From the NCBI GenBank assembly GCA_017634255.1, contig JAGBNT010000103.1:1-24723 (forward strand): 24,723 bases of DNA, in the 5' to 3' direction. The notes beneath the pieces were generated by a model that saw only the letters and a program-made list of their open reading frames with translations, was not told the origin of the DNA and searched no databases. This DNA is from Lachnospiraceae bacterium (GTDB lineage: Bacteria > Bacillota_A > Clostridia > Lachnospirales > Lachnospiraceae). Shown here in pieces: positions 1-6,818 of this stretch (the first letter of the stretch is position 1; every line of letters starts with the position of its first letter). The position numbers were made by a program, and so were the translations under genes.

Positions 1-1083
1 ATTGCAGATAAAACCGTTCCTCTCAAACAGCGGCACGAACTCATCGGGGGGTATCACCTTGTCCCCCTCCATCCATCTTACGAGAGCCTCAGCCCCCATT
101 AAGGAATAGTCCGTCAGGTCGATTTTCGGCTGGTAATAAACTACAAATTCCCGCTTCTCCAGCGCAGTCCTCATCCTGCTCTCAATGTCCTTTTCCCTGA
201 GCAGCCTGTCGCGCAGGGCAAGATCATAATATACAGGCATGAGGTTTCCATTCTGTCTTGCCATCGAATACGCCGTAGAGGAGTTTTCCAGCACGACAGA
301 CATGTCCTCGTCCTCCCGGGTCACCTTGTATACTCCTATATAAAATGAAAGCGCGAGATCCACATCTCCGTCGTCGCCCCTGAAGCGCACGCTGAAGCTT
401 CCAAGCTGCTTTAGGAACTTGTCCACAAGATTATTATTCACCAGGCAGACATAGCTGTCTCCTGAAAGTCTTCCCACAAGATATTCCAAGGCATAATTTG
501 AAAGAATGATGGATATGTCGCGGGCAACCTGCGTAAGGATGATGTCTCCGGCATCATGCCCGTACAGCTGGTTTATCACCTTGAATTTTGCAACATTGAT
601 ATAAAGACAGGTATATCTGTCCCCAAGCCCCTTATCCAGTATCTCCTGTCCCTCGTCGATAAAGCCCCGGGAATTTAAAACCCCGCTGGCAAGGTCATGG
701 GTCTGGGCGGACTTCTCTTCGTTAAGCCTCATATACCTGGAAATATTGAGTTTAAGAATACCGGCGAGAAGGTTTACACAGTCTCCCCTCTCCTCGTCTA
801 CATCGGTTATTTCGTAGTCGAACCAGAAGCTTAAATGGATCGGTATCTGGGAATATTCGAAATTCAGATTCTCCGAATAATCCGCCTCATTAAGCATTGT
901 TGTATCGTACTTGCTGTAGAGAACGTCCTTATGAACACCGTCTTCATAGAAATGCTCCAGCTCGATCTGAATAACACCGAGCTCTCCGCAAAGCTCCTGA
1001 AATATATCCGAATCGCTTTCAAAGGTGGTTCTTTGTGAATTTATGAGTTTCCTGACAAGTGTCGCATAGGCGCCTGCTCTCAT
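1..1083 (-). CDS. GGDEF-EAL protein, C-terminus cut by window edge
   Basis: The frame is open from an ATG at 1083 (AGGA about 8 bases upstream) to base 1, giving 361 codons. Residues 1 to about 120 are an unrecognised N-terminal region without a membrane segment. A GGDEF-type domain follows; its signature position reads S207-G-D-S-Y instead of GGDEF, so cyclase activity is probably lost, although it might still bind GTP. An EAL phosphodiesterase domain begins near residue 310, with YYQPKID and then the E332-A-L-V-R-W signature, and it runs off the window, so the remaining catalytic residues cannot be checked. The likely role is cytoplasmic c-di-GMP hydrolysis or sensing. It starts 11 bases after the stop of the 1095-1547 gene, so the two are probably co-transcribed. 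The family call is strong; the activity is inferred. Confidence 0.88.
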   Translation of the reverse strand, partial: MRAGAYATLVRKLINSQRTTFESDSDIFQELCGELGVIQIELEHFYEDGVHKDVLYSKYDTTMLNEADYSENLNFEYSQIPIHLSFWFDYEITDVDEERGDCVNLLAGILKLNISRYMRLNEEKSAQTHDLASGVLNSRGFIDEGQEILDKGLGDRYTCLYINVAKFKVINQLYGHDAGDIILTQVARDISIILSNYALEYLVGRLSGDSYVCLVNNNLVDKFLKQLGSFSVRFRGDDGDVDLALSFYIGVYKVTREDEDMSVVLENSSTAYSMARQNGNLMPVYYDLALRDRLLREKDIESRMRTALEKREFVVYYQPKIDLTDYSLMGAEALVRWMEGDKVIPPDEFVPLFERNGFICN

Positions 1084-1094
1084 GTTTCTATTCC

Positions 1095-1547
1095 TTATAT
1101 ATTCTTGTAAAAATCGAGTATTTCTTTAAGTTTCTCTATCACAGCCAGATAAATGCCATATTCAACACCCTCCGCCCAGCGATTGGACTTTGTCCTGCCC
1201 TCCAGGACATATTTGCTGAATATTCCCTTAAGTATTCCGGTATCCCTTATCGTAGCCCTGCTTATAAGCTGCATCTCCTTTTCGTGAGTCTTGATCTGGT
1301 TCCTCGAATATACATAAGGATAGTTTCTGTCTATGAGATTGGTTCCCTGGGCTTTTTTGATAAATTCCATCAACGTGCCGTCAAATACCGGGAACTTAAG
1401 CGATGACTTTCCGTATTTTCCGTCATAGGAGGTGGAAACATCGCTTGCTTTATTTTTTTTAAAGTATGGTACATAAACGATCAGCTGATTTATGGTATCG
1501 GTAAACTCCTTACGAAACGCCTCTAACGCAGCATTTTCCTGTTCCAT
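1095..1547 (-). CDS. Conserved hypothetical protein, DUF6508-like
   Basis: A 150-aa soluble protein starting MEQENAALEAF. I chose the ATG at 1547 because GGAGG lies 5 bases upstream; the frame stays open to 1634, but the extra residues look like untranslated leader. The conserved-looking core reads GKYGKSSLKFPVFDGTL, then LIDRNYPYVYSRNQIKT, then a C-terminal stretch with YVLEGRTKSNRW and EGVEYGIYLAVIEKL. From memory this pattern matches the family called DUF6508, whose function is unknown; that match is not verified here. It has no signal peptide or membrane helix. It lies between a possible nuclease-like gene and the GGDEF-EAL gene, and only 11 bases separate it from the latter. Confidence 0.7.
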   Translation of the reverse strand: MEQENAALEAFRKEFTDTINQLIVYVPYFKKNKASDVSTSYDGKYGKSSLKFPVFDGTLMEFIKKAQGTNLIDRNYPYVYSRNQIKTHEKEMQLISRATIRDTGILKGIFSKYVLEGRTKSNRWAEGVEYGIYLAVIEKLKEILDFYKNI

Positions 1548-1606
1548 GATCCCCTCCGTGTAAAACTGCATGGCTGCCGACAGCGCTCTGCCGCCGCACC
1601 TCAATA

Positions 1607-1615
1607 AGTATACCA
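1607..1615 (-). promoter_or_regulatory. Possible extended -10 promoter
   Basis: The minus strand reads TGG-TATACT, an extended -10 element (TGN plus TATACT, one mismatch from TATAAT), with no good -35. Transcription would start near 1600 and give a leader of about 53 bases before the 1547 start codon. The leader contains a short GC-rich hairpin near 1570-1595. This would let the DUF6508-like and GGDEF-EAL genes be transcribed apart from the gene at 1654-2421. Support is modest. Confidence 0.35.
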
Positions 1616-1653
1616 CAGGAGTCAGAGTTTTCACACTGAAAAAATCAGAATAT

Positions 1654-2421
1654 TTATTCAGATCTTCTGTATAGATATGCTTTACCCCGGCTTCCGCATC
1701 TTTCGATGAGCCCGAGGCTTTTTAGAACATTCACTTCTTTTCCCGCTATTCTTTTATCCGTTCCCGAGCATAACCTGAAATCCTCAGTGCTAAACTCATC
1801 AGGAAGCGAGTCCGGCAAAAAAGCGGCAAAATCACTCCTGCCAGTGAGCTCCACCTCCCCTAAGAGCTCCTCCGGTACGTTATCCAGCTTCGTTGCATGC
1901 TTTTTCTTATCCCTGCCGTAGCCGTTTAAGAGCCTGTAGTCCGTTGACTCAAAAAATAACAGTCTGAAGCTCAGGTTCTCACTGTCGAGATAATCTTTAA
2001 TAAACACCAGTTCTTTAAAAATATCCGTTATCCTGCCATGCTTGCCTGACAGGCGTTTCTGCATGACTTCACCGCTCTCAGGCTCTATCCATACCAGGGA
2101 CTTATTCACACTCACCGGATATACTACTGTCACAGGCGCTATCGTCAAAAATATCGACAGCTTATTTTTAAGGCTGCCGAAGTTCCTGGTCTGGATTTCA
2201 TATATATGTGAGCCGTTATACACATCTGCTATGTAATCCCCTAGAGGGACCTCGTGAAATCGAGTGTTACCCTCGAGATAACGCTTGATAATACGGTGCG
2301 TTGTTTTTTCGGCCAGTGTACCTATGCCCGAACGGTGTCTCTCCTCATTGATAACCTGATTCTTCGCGTTATTAAATCTTATAACATCCGTCGGGGAAGG
2401 CTTTTTTATATGCTGATCCAT
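1654..2421 (-). CDS. Hypothetical protein, possible PD-(D/E)XK-like fold plus C-terminal helix-turn-helix
   Basis: A 255-aa soluble protein that I recognise only as a conserved clostridial hypothetical. Residues 33-90 resemble the core of restriction-type nucleases: E38 in an N-terminal helix (IGTLAEKTTH), then D66 in GDYIADV, then E75-x-Q77 in IYEIQTRNF. This is the D-x8-E-x-K layout with Gln where Lys is usual, so cleavage activity is uncertain. The middle part carries VTVVYPV and K-x-LVWI strands. The last 50 residues (EVNVLKSLGLIERCGSRGKAY) look like a winged helix. The start codon is preceded by AGAGGA at a long 13-base spacing. Upstream is a cluster of DnaA-box-like sites. Alternatives are a regulator or a structural protein that kept a dead nuclease fold. 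No function is assigned. Confidence 0.75.
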   Translation of the reverse strand: MDQHIKKPSPTDVIRFNNAKNQVINEERHRSGIGTLAEKTTHRIIKRYLEGNTRFHEVPLGDYIADVYNGSHIYEIQTRNFGSLKNKLSIFLTIAPVTVVYPVSVNKSLVWIEPESGEVMQKRLSGKHGRITDIFKELVFIKDYLDSENLSFRLLFFESTDYRLLNGYGRDKKKHATKLDNVPEELLGEVELTGRSDFAAFLPDSLPDEFSTEDFRLCSGTDKRIAGKEVNVLKSLGLIERCGSRGKAYLYRRSE

Positions 2422-2467
2422 TTTTTTAGAGTATTCCTCTCATGAGTGCATAATTTAAGTATTTTTT

Positions 2468-2524
2468 GGTGGATAAGTGGATAGAATTGTGGAAAAAATA
2501 ATGAGTGTTATAATGTTATCCACA
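2468..2524. promoter_or_regulatory. Cluster of DnaA-box-like 9-mers
   Basis: Four sites lie in 57 bases. On the plus strand TTATCCACA (2516-2524) is the perfect DnaA box. On the minus strand are TTTTCCACA (2488-2496, fits TTWTNCACA), CTATCCACT (2476-2484, weak) and TTATCCACC (2468-2476, one mismatch). The outermost sites are inverted. The cluster lies in the leader or promoter of the 1654-2421 gene. No dnaA, dnaN or origin-type gene is in the window, so DnaA-dependent regulation or titration is more likely than an origin. Confidence 0.5.
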
Positions 2525-2535
2525 TTACATGACGA
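2507..2535 (-). promoter_or_regulatory. Possible promoter of the nuclease-like gene
   Basis: The minus strand has TCGTCA (2530-2535, 4 of 6 to TTGACA), a 17-base spacer and TATAAC (2507-2512, 5 of 6 to TATAAT). The perfect DnaA box lies in the spacer and the other three DnaA-like sites lie just downstream of the expected start. The weak -35 keeps confidence low. Confidence 0.35.
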
Positions 2536-2537
2536 CG

Positions 2538-3287
2538 TCACGCATAAAATTCCTTCATATCCTCGAGACGCAGAGCACCTATACAGGCATCCTCTGCCTC
2601 CTTTGGCCACAAATGGCTGTATTCCAGGCACTTCGCCCCGCAGTCGATCCCTATAAAATGCGGTCCCTTAAATATACAGTTATGCTCATACGTCTTTTTA
2701 AGCCCGGATTCCCTATAATATCGTCCGGTTATAGTATGCCCGCATATCAGGGCGCGGTATTTCTTTTTACCGTGATAGTCCCTGAAGGGGTCGCTGTCCC
2801 AGCTTAAGCGCATCCACACTGCGTCGTGGGTAGTGTATAAATATCCCAGATTTCCCCTGTTGCCGAAATAGGGATAGGCATGGGCGACCATGTATAGCTC
2901 TCCGCCCGCCTTAAGCTCCAGACTGTACTTAAGCCCCTTTATCCAGTCCGCTATCTCCTTCTGGATACTGCTGTCGAGCTTTAAATATTCATCCCAGGTC
3001 TTCATGCCCATATTCGAGTAATACCAGTTTACATCGAGGTAGTCCCTGTCACGTATCTGTTCCTCAAACATCAGGTCATGATTGCCCTTTATGCAGTGGA
3101 CATAGGGGGACTTATCAAGCTCCATGACATATCTGAAGGTCTCTATGGATCTCTTCCCCCAATCGCCGTAATCCCCCAGCAGATAAAGCTCGTCTTCTCC
3201 ATTTTCAAGGTCCGGCTTTATCATATCCAGAAGCTTTATAAATCTGTCATACGCCCCGTGCAGGTCGCTTATCAGATACGTACCCAT
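2538..3287 (-). CDS. Calcineurin-like (PPP family) metallophosphatase
   Basis: A 249-aa cytoplasmic protein of the serine/threonine phosphatase fold. Metal and phosphate motifs are in order: SD8-L-H10-G at the N-terminus, G38-D-Y-G-D-W-G (family form GDxVDRG), GN69-H70-D (family GNHE), VAHAYPYF for the third motif and CGHTITGRYY for the GH motif, followed by GIDCGAKCL. The Arg of the DRG motif, which contacts phosphate in PP1-type enzymes, is Trp43 here, although K-R-S-I-E follows normally. Its substrate could be a phosphoprotein or a dinucleotide polyphosphate (ApaH/PrpE type); the sequence does not decide. The start codon overlaps the stop of the upstream glucosaminidase gene by one base (TAATG) and has no clear ribosome binding site, so translational coupling is likely. 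Confidence 0.85.
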   Translation of the reverse strand: MGTYLISDLHGAYDRFIKLLDMIKPDLENGEDELYLLGDYGDWGKRSIETFRYVMELDKSPYVHCIKGNHDLMFEEQIRDRDYLDVNWYYSNMGMKTWDEYLKLDSSIQKEIADWIKGLKYSLELKAGGELYMVAHAYPYFGNRGNLGYLYTTHDAVWMRLSWDSDPFRDYHGKKKYRALICGHTITGRYYRESGLKKTYEHNCIFKGPHFIGIDCGAKCLEYSHLWPKEAEDACIGALRLEDMKEFYA

Positions 3288-6200
3288 TATTTTACCGTAA
3301 CCCGTACGGAAACCTTCACCGGGTTTGCCGCCGTTGACTTGCCCTTCGGATATACATTGAATCTTACCGTATATCTTCCCGGCTTCATGGTGTCGTCATT
3401 TATGGAAAGCTTAACCCCGTATAATTTTGATGCGCCAGTGCTTAAGGCTGAGCATGTAAAGTACTTGCTGTTCTTATCCGTCGGTACCAGCTCCACTGCT
3501 GAAATAAGCGTATGGTAATTCCCCGCTCCGGCACTCTTTATATAGCAGCTCTTTGCCGAGCCTCCCCTGGTAACCGTTATCGAGCTGACAAGGGCAGTGA
3601 GCTTCGCCTGGGAGTTAGCGGGTTTAAGCTTTACCGATTTACTTAAGGTGTAGCCGTTATCGAGAGTTATCTTAAGCGGCAGGACATAATTCACCTTATG
3701 GCTGAGCTCCGCCCCCTCCACTGCATATACGGCAATGCCTCCCGCAGTATTGGTAACAGTATATCCGTTGCTGTCCGTCTCCCCGTTTGAAAGCAGCACC
3801 GCCTTGAAATATGCGGAATTAGCCCCATCGATGTACGCTGCGGTTATCTTGCTTGCTCCTATCTGGTTCAGACGGCTTAATGTATACAGCCGGTCGCTCC
3901 CTTCCCTGTTTACAAGGTTTACATTGCCCTTCTGGGAGATACTCACTATCTGTTCAGGTGTCTTATTTACCACCTTCACGCTTAAATTCACACTCTTCAT
4001 CTTATAGGCTGCACCGCCGAAATCAGCAAGCGTACCCGTAAGCCTTACTGTGTATGTTCCCGCGGGAGCCGCGCTTCCAAAGCCCAGGGTGACCTTCCCC
4101 TCCCCGGACTGTACAGCGCTTATGTAGCCATACAAAAGGGCATTTTTGGTCTTTGTATTGCCTCCCTCTATATCGAGGGTGTCAACCTTAAGACCGCTTC
4201 CGTTTACGCTGTAGGACACCGTATAGGTCGCATCGGAAAGTGTCTTATTAAATATCACGGTCTTATCCGAGAGCAGCATAGAGGGCTTGGAGGACTTCTT
4301 AATGCTGACATTTACGGATATATTGGCATTCCACTCGCTTGAGGAAAAGGTCAGCTTTCTTGTGCCCGCCCTAAAGCTTGTAGCATTTACCGGAGTGATC
4401 ACGACGCTTGAATTATTGCCGCCCATTTTTACACTGATATCCGAAGAAGAGGAGGTAACCGTCACATCGTCCGGAAGGCTTAAGCTCTTCCCCGAGGAAT
4501 CCGTTATAAGAGCCTCTCCTGAGCCCAGTCCCGTATAGATTACCGCCGCTTTCATCTTGATCGTCGGCTTTGTATTTCTGATATTAGCTTTAAAGCTGCA
4601 CGAGACAGCGTCATAGCCGTCGAGTCCCACCGAGAGCTTAACATTGCGGTTGACGAGGGATATGTTGGAATTATTTACATTTATCGCCTTTAGATATGCG
4701 AGATTACCCGCAACATGGTCGAGCACGATGCAGGGACTTGCGGAAGAAGTCTTGGTGGTCAGATCCGCATCGGTCACATCCACTATATTACCCGCGGTCG
4801 ATATCCTGTATATTCCCATGTCCGCAAGAGAGGTTCCGAAAACGTTTACGGACCTCACCGCCTTAAGCGTAACCGTCGGCGTGACCTTAAGCGCCTTCTC
4901 TATCGCCTCCTCACTGTCAGAGGGAAGTGTCATATCCGTATACACAGGTATCTTAAAGATAAAGGCATCGTTTAATGAGCCTGAACCGTTGTAAATATTA
5001 TATATGGCAACGGATTCGGTGGAAGGCGCCTGAGCATTTTGCATATACTGGTGGGAATATCGGGAACTGGAGGAAGCCACATTATACTTTTGCGTATATA
5101 GCGTATCCTGTCCCCTGTTTATATAGGATGAGCCCAGAAACTCCGCGCCGCCCTCCAGTGATTTATAGCGCGTATTCCATCCCATGCTCTTTGCATAGAT
5201 AAGACCGTTTAATATAGGGCTGCTGCCCGATGCCTTTATATTAAAATAATTGTAATAGCCCTCATAGCCCGGATACTTTCCTGAGATTATCGCCGAGGTG
5301 CCGTTCACTCCCTGCTCCTGATAAACCCTGGCTGCCAGGTGATATGGGCTTACCTTGTTGGCTGCCCCCGTTTTTTCAAATGCCTGGGCATAGGTAAGGG
5401 AGTCTCCTGGTATCTGACCGCTCATAAACGTATTTTTCAAAAACTTTTGCACCCCTGCAGCCGTCTGGTAGGAGGAGTTATAAGCCAGGGTTTCAAACTG
5501 GAAGATATATTTGTCCGTAAGGAAGTTTCGCGGGTCCATATAATATTCAAGGCAGCTCTTAGAGGCATAATACCAGCTGGAAGCCGCCATCCCGTTTTTA
5601 TAGCTGGCAGGGGCAGTGTAATATATCCAGTTCTTATTCTTATCCGAAAGCTCCCCCGAGAGTGCCGCGGCAAAGCTTACTCCCACGTTCTGCGGGACAA
5701 AAACCCAGTTCGGGTGCTTTGCGCTCAAGGCTGTAAGAGCACTCTGATAAGTCGCCGGGAAAGAGGAAATGGATGAACTCGCCACATAAGATACATCACT
5801 TTTGGCATCGACGGTCGTTTCTGCCGCCATTATCCCCATGACTCCCGCGCTCTCCCGGTTCTGCCTTAAAGCCTCCGTGATCGCTTCCAGATATACCCCC
5901 TCCCATTCAAGCATATCCGGGTCCACATATATCAAATTATTTTTTATAACATAGCCAGAATACTCTTTTTCATTTACATAAGTTTTTACCTTGAACCAGA
6001 AATTTCCATCCCTGAACGTAACCTCAACGGGATAGACCGTGGTACTTACCGGAAGCTCACAAAGGACTTCAGAATCCTCTGCCGGCTCCTCCCTAAGCCC
6101 ATATTCGCTGCACAAAACTATAACAGCCGGTATTACCCTGTCCCTGTTAAGCTCCTTCAACGCCTCGTTGGCGCTAACGATGTATTCCTCTATATCAAAA

Positions 6201-6640
6201 ACGGCATTTTCCGATATGGCAGCGATCGTTATCTCATTGTCTGAAATGCCATCCTGCGAAACGGTATTTTGAGAAACTGTATTTTGATATAAGCTATTTT
6301 CGGATATCGTATTCTGAGAAACCTCTTCAGCCGCTTCCTTCTCTTCCTCTTCATTTTGCTCCAAAAGCTCCTCTTCGGAAGCCCTCGCTGTATTTGGGGA
6401 AACCTCTTCCTTTACCGCCTCTTTTGCAGTATCTTCCTCTGGCTCCCCGGGCGTCTCCTTAGAAGCGTTCGTATCTGACACCTCGTCCCCGGACACGGTG
6501 TCGGAGCTTACGGATTGAGCCGAATTACTGCTTAAGACCTCGTCTGCAAGGATGCTGAAACCGCTTCCTGTCAGTGCCAGAGCAAGGGTCATAATAAATA
6601 TCAGTAGTTTTTTTATAAATTTCTTCCTTTTATTTAGCAT
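3287..6640 (-). CDS. Secreted SH3 / endo-beta-N-acetylglucosaminidase with Ig-like repeats
   Basis: A 1117-aa exported protein. I chose the ATG at 6640 (MLNKRKKFIKK) because GGAGAG lies 6 bases upstream and a signal peptide begins there; an ATG at 6685 is in frame but unlikely. Order of parts: signal peptide about 1-33; acidic, Ser/Asn-rich low-complexity region about 35-150 with VSQNT-type repeats; bacterial SH3-like domain about 168-240; glucosaminidase (PF01832-type) domain about 290-530 with the probable catalytic Glu442 in ARVYQEQG; then several beta-rich, Ig-like segments to the end. No LPXTG or SLH motif is seen at the C-terminus. The expected role is cleavage of peptidoglycan glycan strands in cell separation or turnover. 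The phosphatase gene follows with a one-base overlap, suggesting a shared operon. The Ig-like call is by appearance only. Confidence 0.87.
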   Translation of the reverse strand: MLNKRKKFIKKLLIFIMTLALALTGSGFSILADEVLSSNSAQSVSSDTVSGDEVSDTNASKETPGEPEEDTAKEAVKEEVSPNTARASEEELLEQNEEEEKEAAEEVSQNTISENSLYQNTVSQNTVSQDGISDNEITIAAISENAVFDIEEYIVSANEALKELNRDRVIPAVIVLCSEYGLREEPAEDSEVLCELPVSTTVYPVEVTFRDGNFWFKVKTYVNEKEYSGYVIKNNLIYVDPDMLEWEGVYLEAITEALRQNRESAGVMGIMAAETTVDAKSDVSYVASSSISSFPATYQSALTALSAKHPNWVFVPQNVGVSFAAALSGELSDKNKNWIYYTAPASYKNGMAASSWYYASKSCLEYYMDPRNFLTDKYIFQFETLAYNSSYQTAAGVQKFLKNTFMSGQIPGDSLTYAQAFEKTGAANKVSPYHLAARVYQEQGVNGTSAIISGKYPGYEGYYNYFNIKASGSSPILNGLIYAKSMGWNTRYKSLEGGAEFLGSSYINRGQDTLYTQKYNVASSSSRYSHQYMQNAQAPSTESVAIYNIYNGSGSLNDAFIFKIPVYTDMTLPSDSEEAIEKALKVTPTVTLKAVRSVNVFGTSLADMGIYRISTAGNIVDVTDADLTTKTSSASPCIVLDHVAGNLAYLKAINVNNSNISLVNRNVKLSVGLDGYDAVSCSFKANIRNTKPTIKMKAAVIYTGLGSGEALITDSSGKSLSLPDDVTVTSSSSDISVKMGGNNSSVVITPVNATSFRAGTRKLTFSSSEWNANISVNVSIKKSSKPSMLLSDKTVIFNKTLSDATYTVSYSVNGSGLKVDTLDIEGGNTKTKNALLYGYISAVQSGEGKVTLGFGSAAPAGTYTVRLTGTLADFGGAAYKMKSVNLSVKVVNKTPEQIVSISQKGNVNLVNREGSDRLYTLSRLNQIGASKITAAYIDGANSAYFKAVLLSNGETDSNGYTVTNTAGGIAVYAVEGAELSHKVNYVLPLKITLDNGYTLSKSVKLKPANSQAKLTALVSSITVTRGGSAKSCYIKSAGAGNYHTLISAVELVPTDKNSKYFTCSALSTGASKLYGVKLSINDDTMKPGRYTVRFNVYPKGKSTAANPVKVSVRVTVK
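6206..6324 (-). repeat. VSxN-type pentad repeats inside the glucosaminidase
   Basis: The minus strand encodes reiterated short units such as VSQNT, ISEN, YQNTVSQNT and VSQDG-ISDN. Spacing is near five residues but irregular, and codons differ between units, so the repetition is older than recent DNA duplication. The unit is familiar from secreted Lachnospiraceae proteins. It probably forms a flexible linker between the membrane-proximal region and the SH3 domain. Confidence 0.7.
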
Positions 6641-6722
6641 ATATATCTCTCCAGATCCATTAAGTAATGCCGTGGATTTCCCCATTACATAAGCAATTCC
6701 CAGAATCCTGCATTATTAACAT

Positions 6723-6751
6723 AATATAATATACATGTCCATTTATGTCAA
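6723..6751 (-). promoter_or_regulatory. Promoter of the glucosaminidase-phosphatase operon
   Basis: The minus strand has a perfect TTGACA (6746-6751), a 17-base spacer and TATATT (6723-6728, 5 of 6). The start would fall near 6716 with a leader of about 76 bases to the ATG at 6640. It is divergent from the promoter at 6783-6812, and the two -35 boxes are about 30 bases apart. Confidence 0.7.
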
Positions 6752-6782
6752 CTTAAAGAGCCTTTATAAAATTAGATTTTAT

Positions 6783-6812
6783 TTGACGTTTATAAACTTT
6801 CTATGTCATAAT
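6783..6812 (+). promoter_or_regulatory. Promoter of the EAL-PAS-GGDEF gene
   Basis: TTGACG (6783-6788, 5 of 6), an 18-base spacer and CATAAT (6807-6812, 5 of 6). Starting 6 to 8 bases after the -10 places the first base of the RNA at about 6818-6820, which is the first in-frame ATG (6819). No Shine-Dalgarno sequence lies before that ATG. Confidence 0.6.
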
Positions 6813-6818
6813 CATTTT

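Noticed and set aside
2468..2524. Chromosomal replication origin
   Set aside because: Although DnaA-like boxes cluster here, there is no dnaA/dnaN/recF context and no clear AT-rich unwinding element of usual size.
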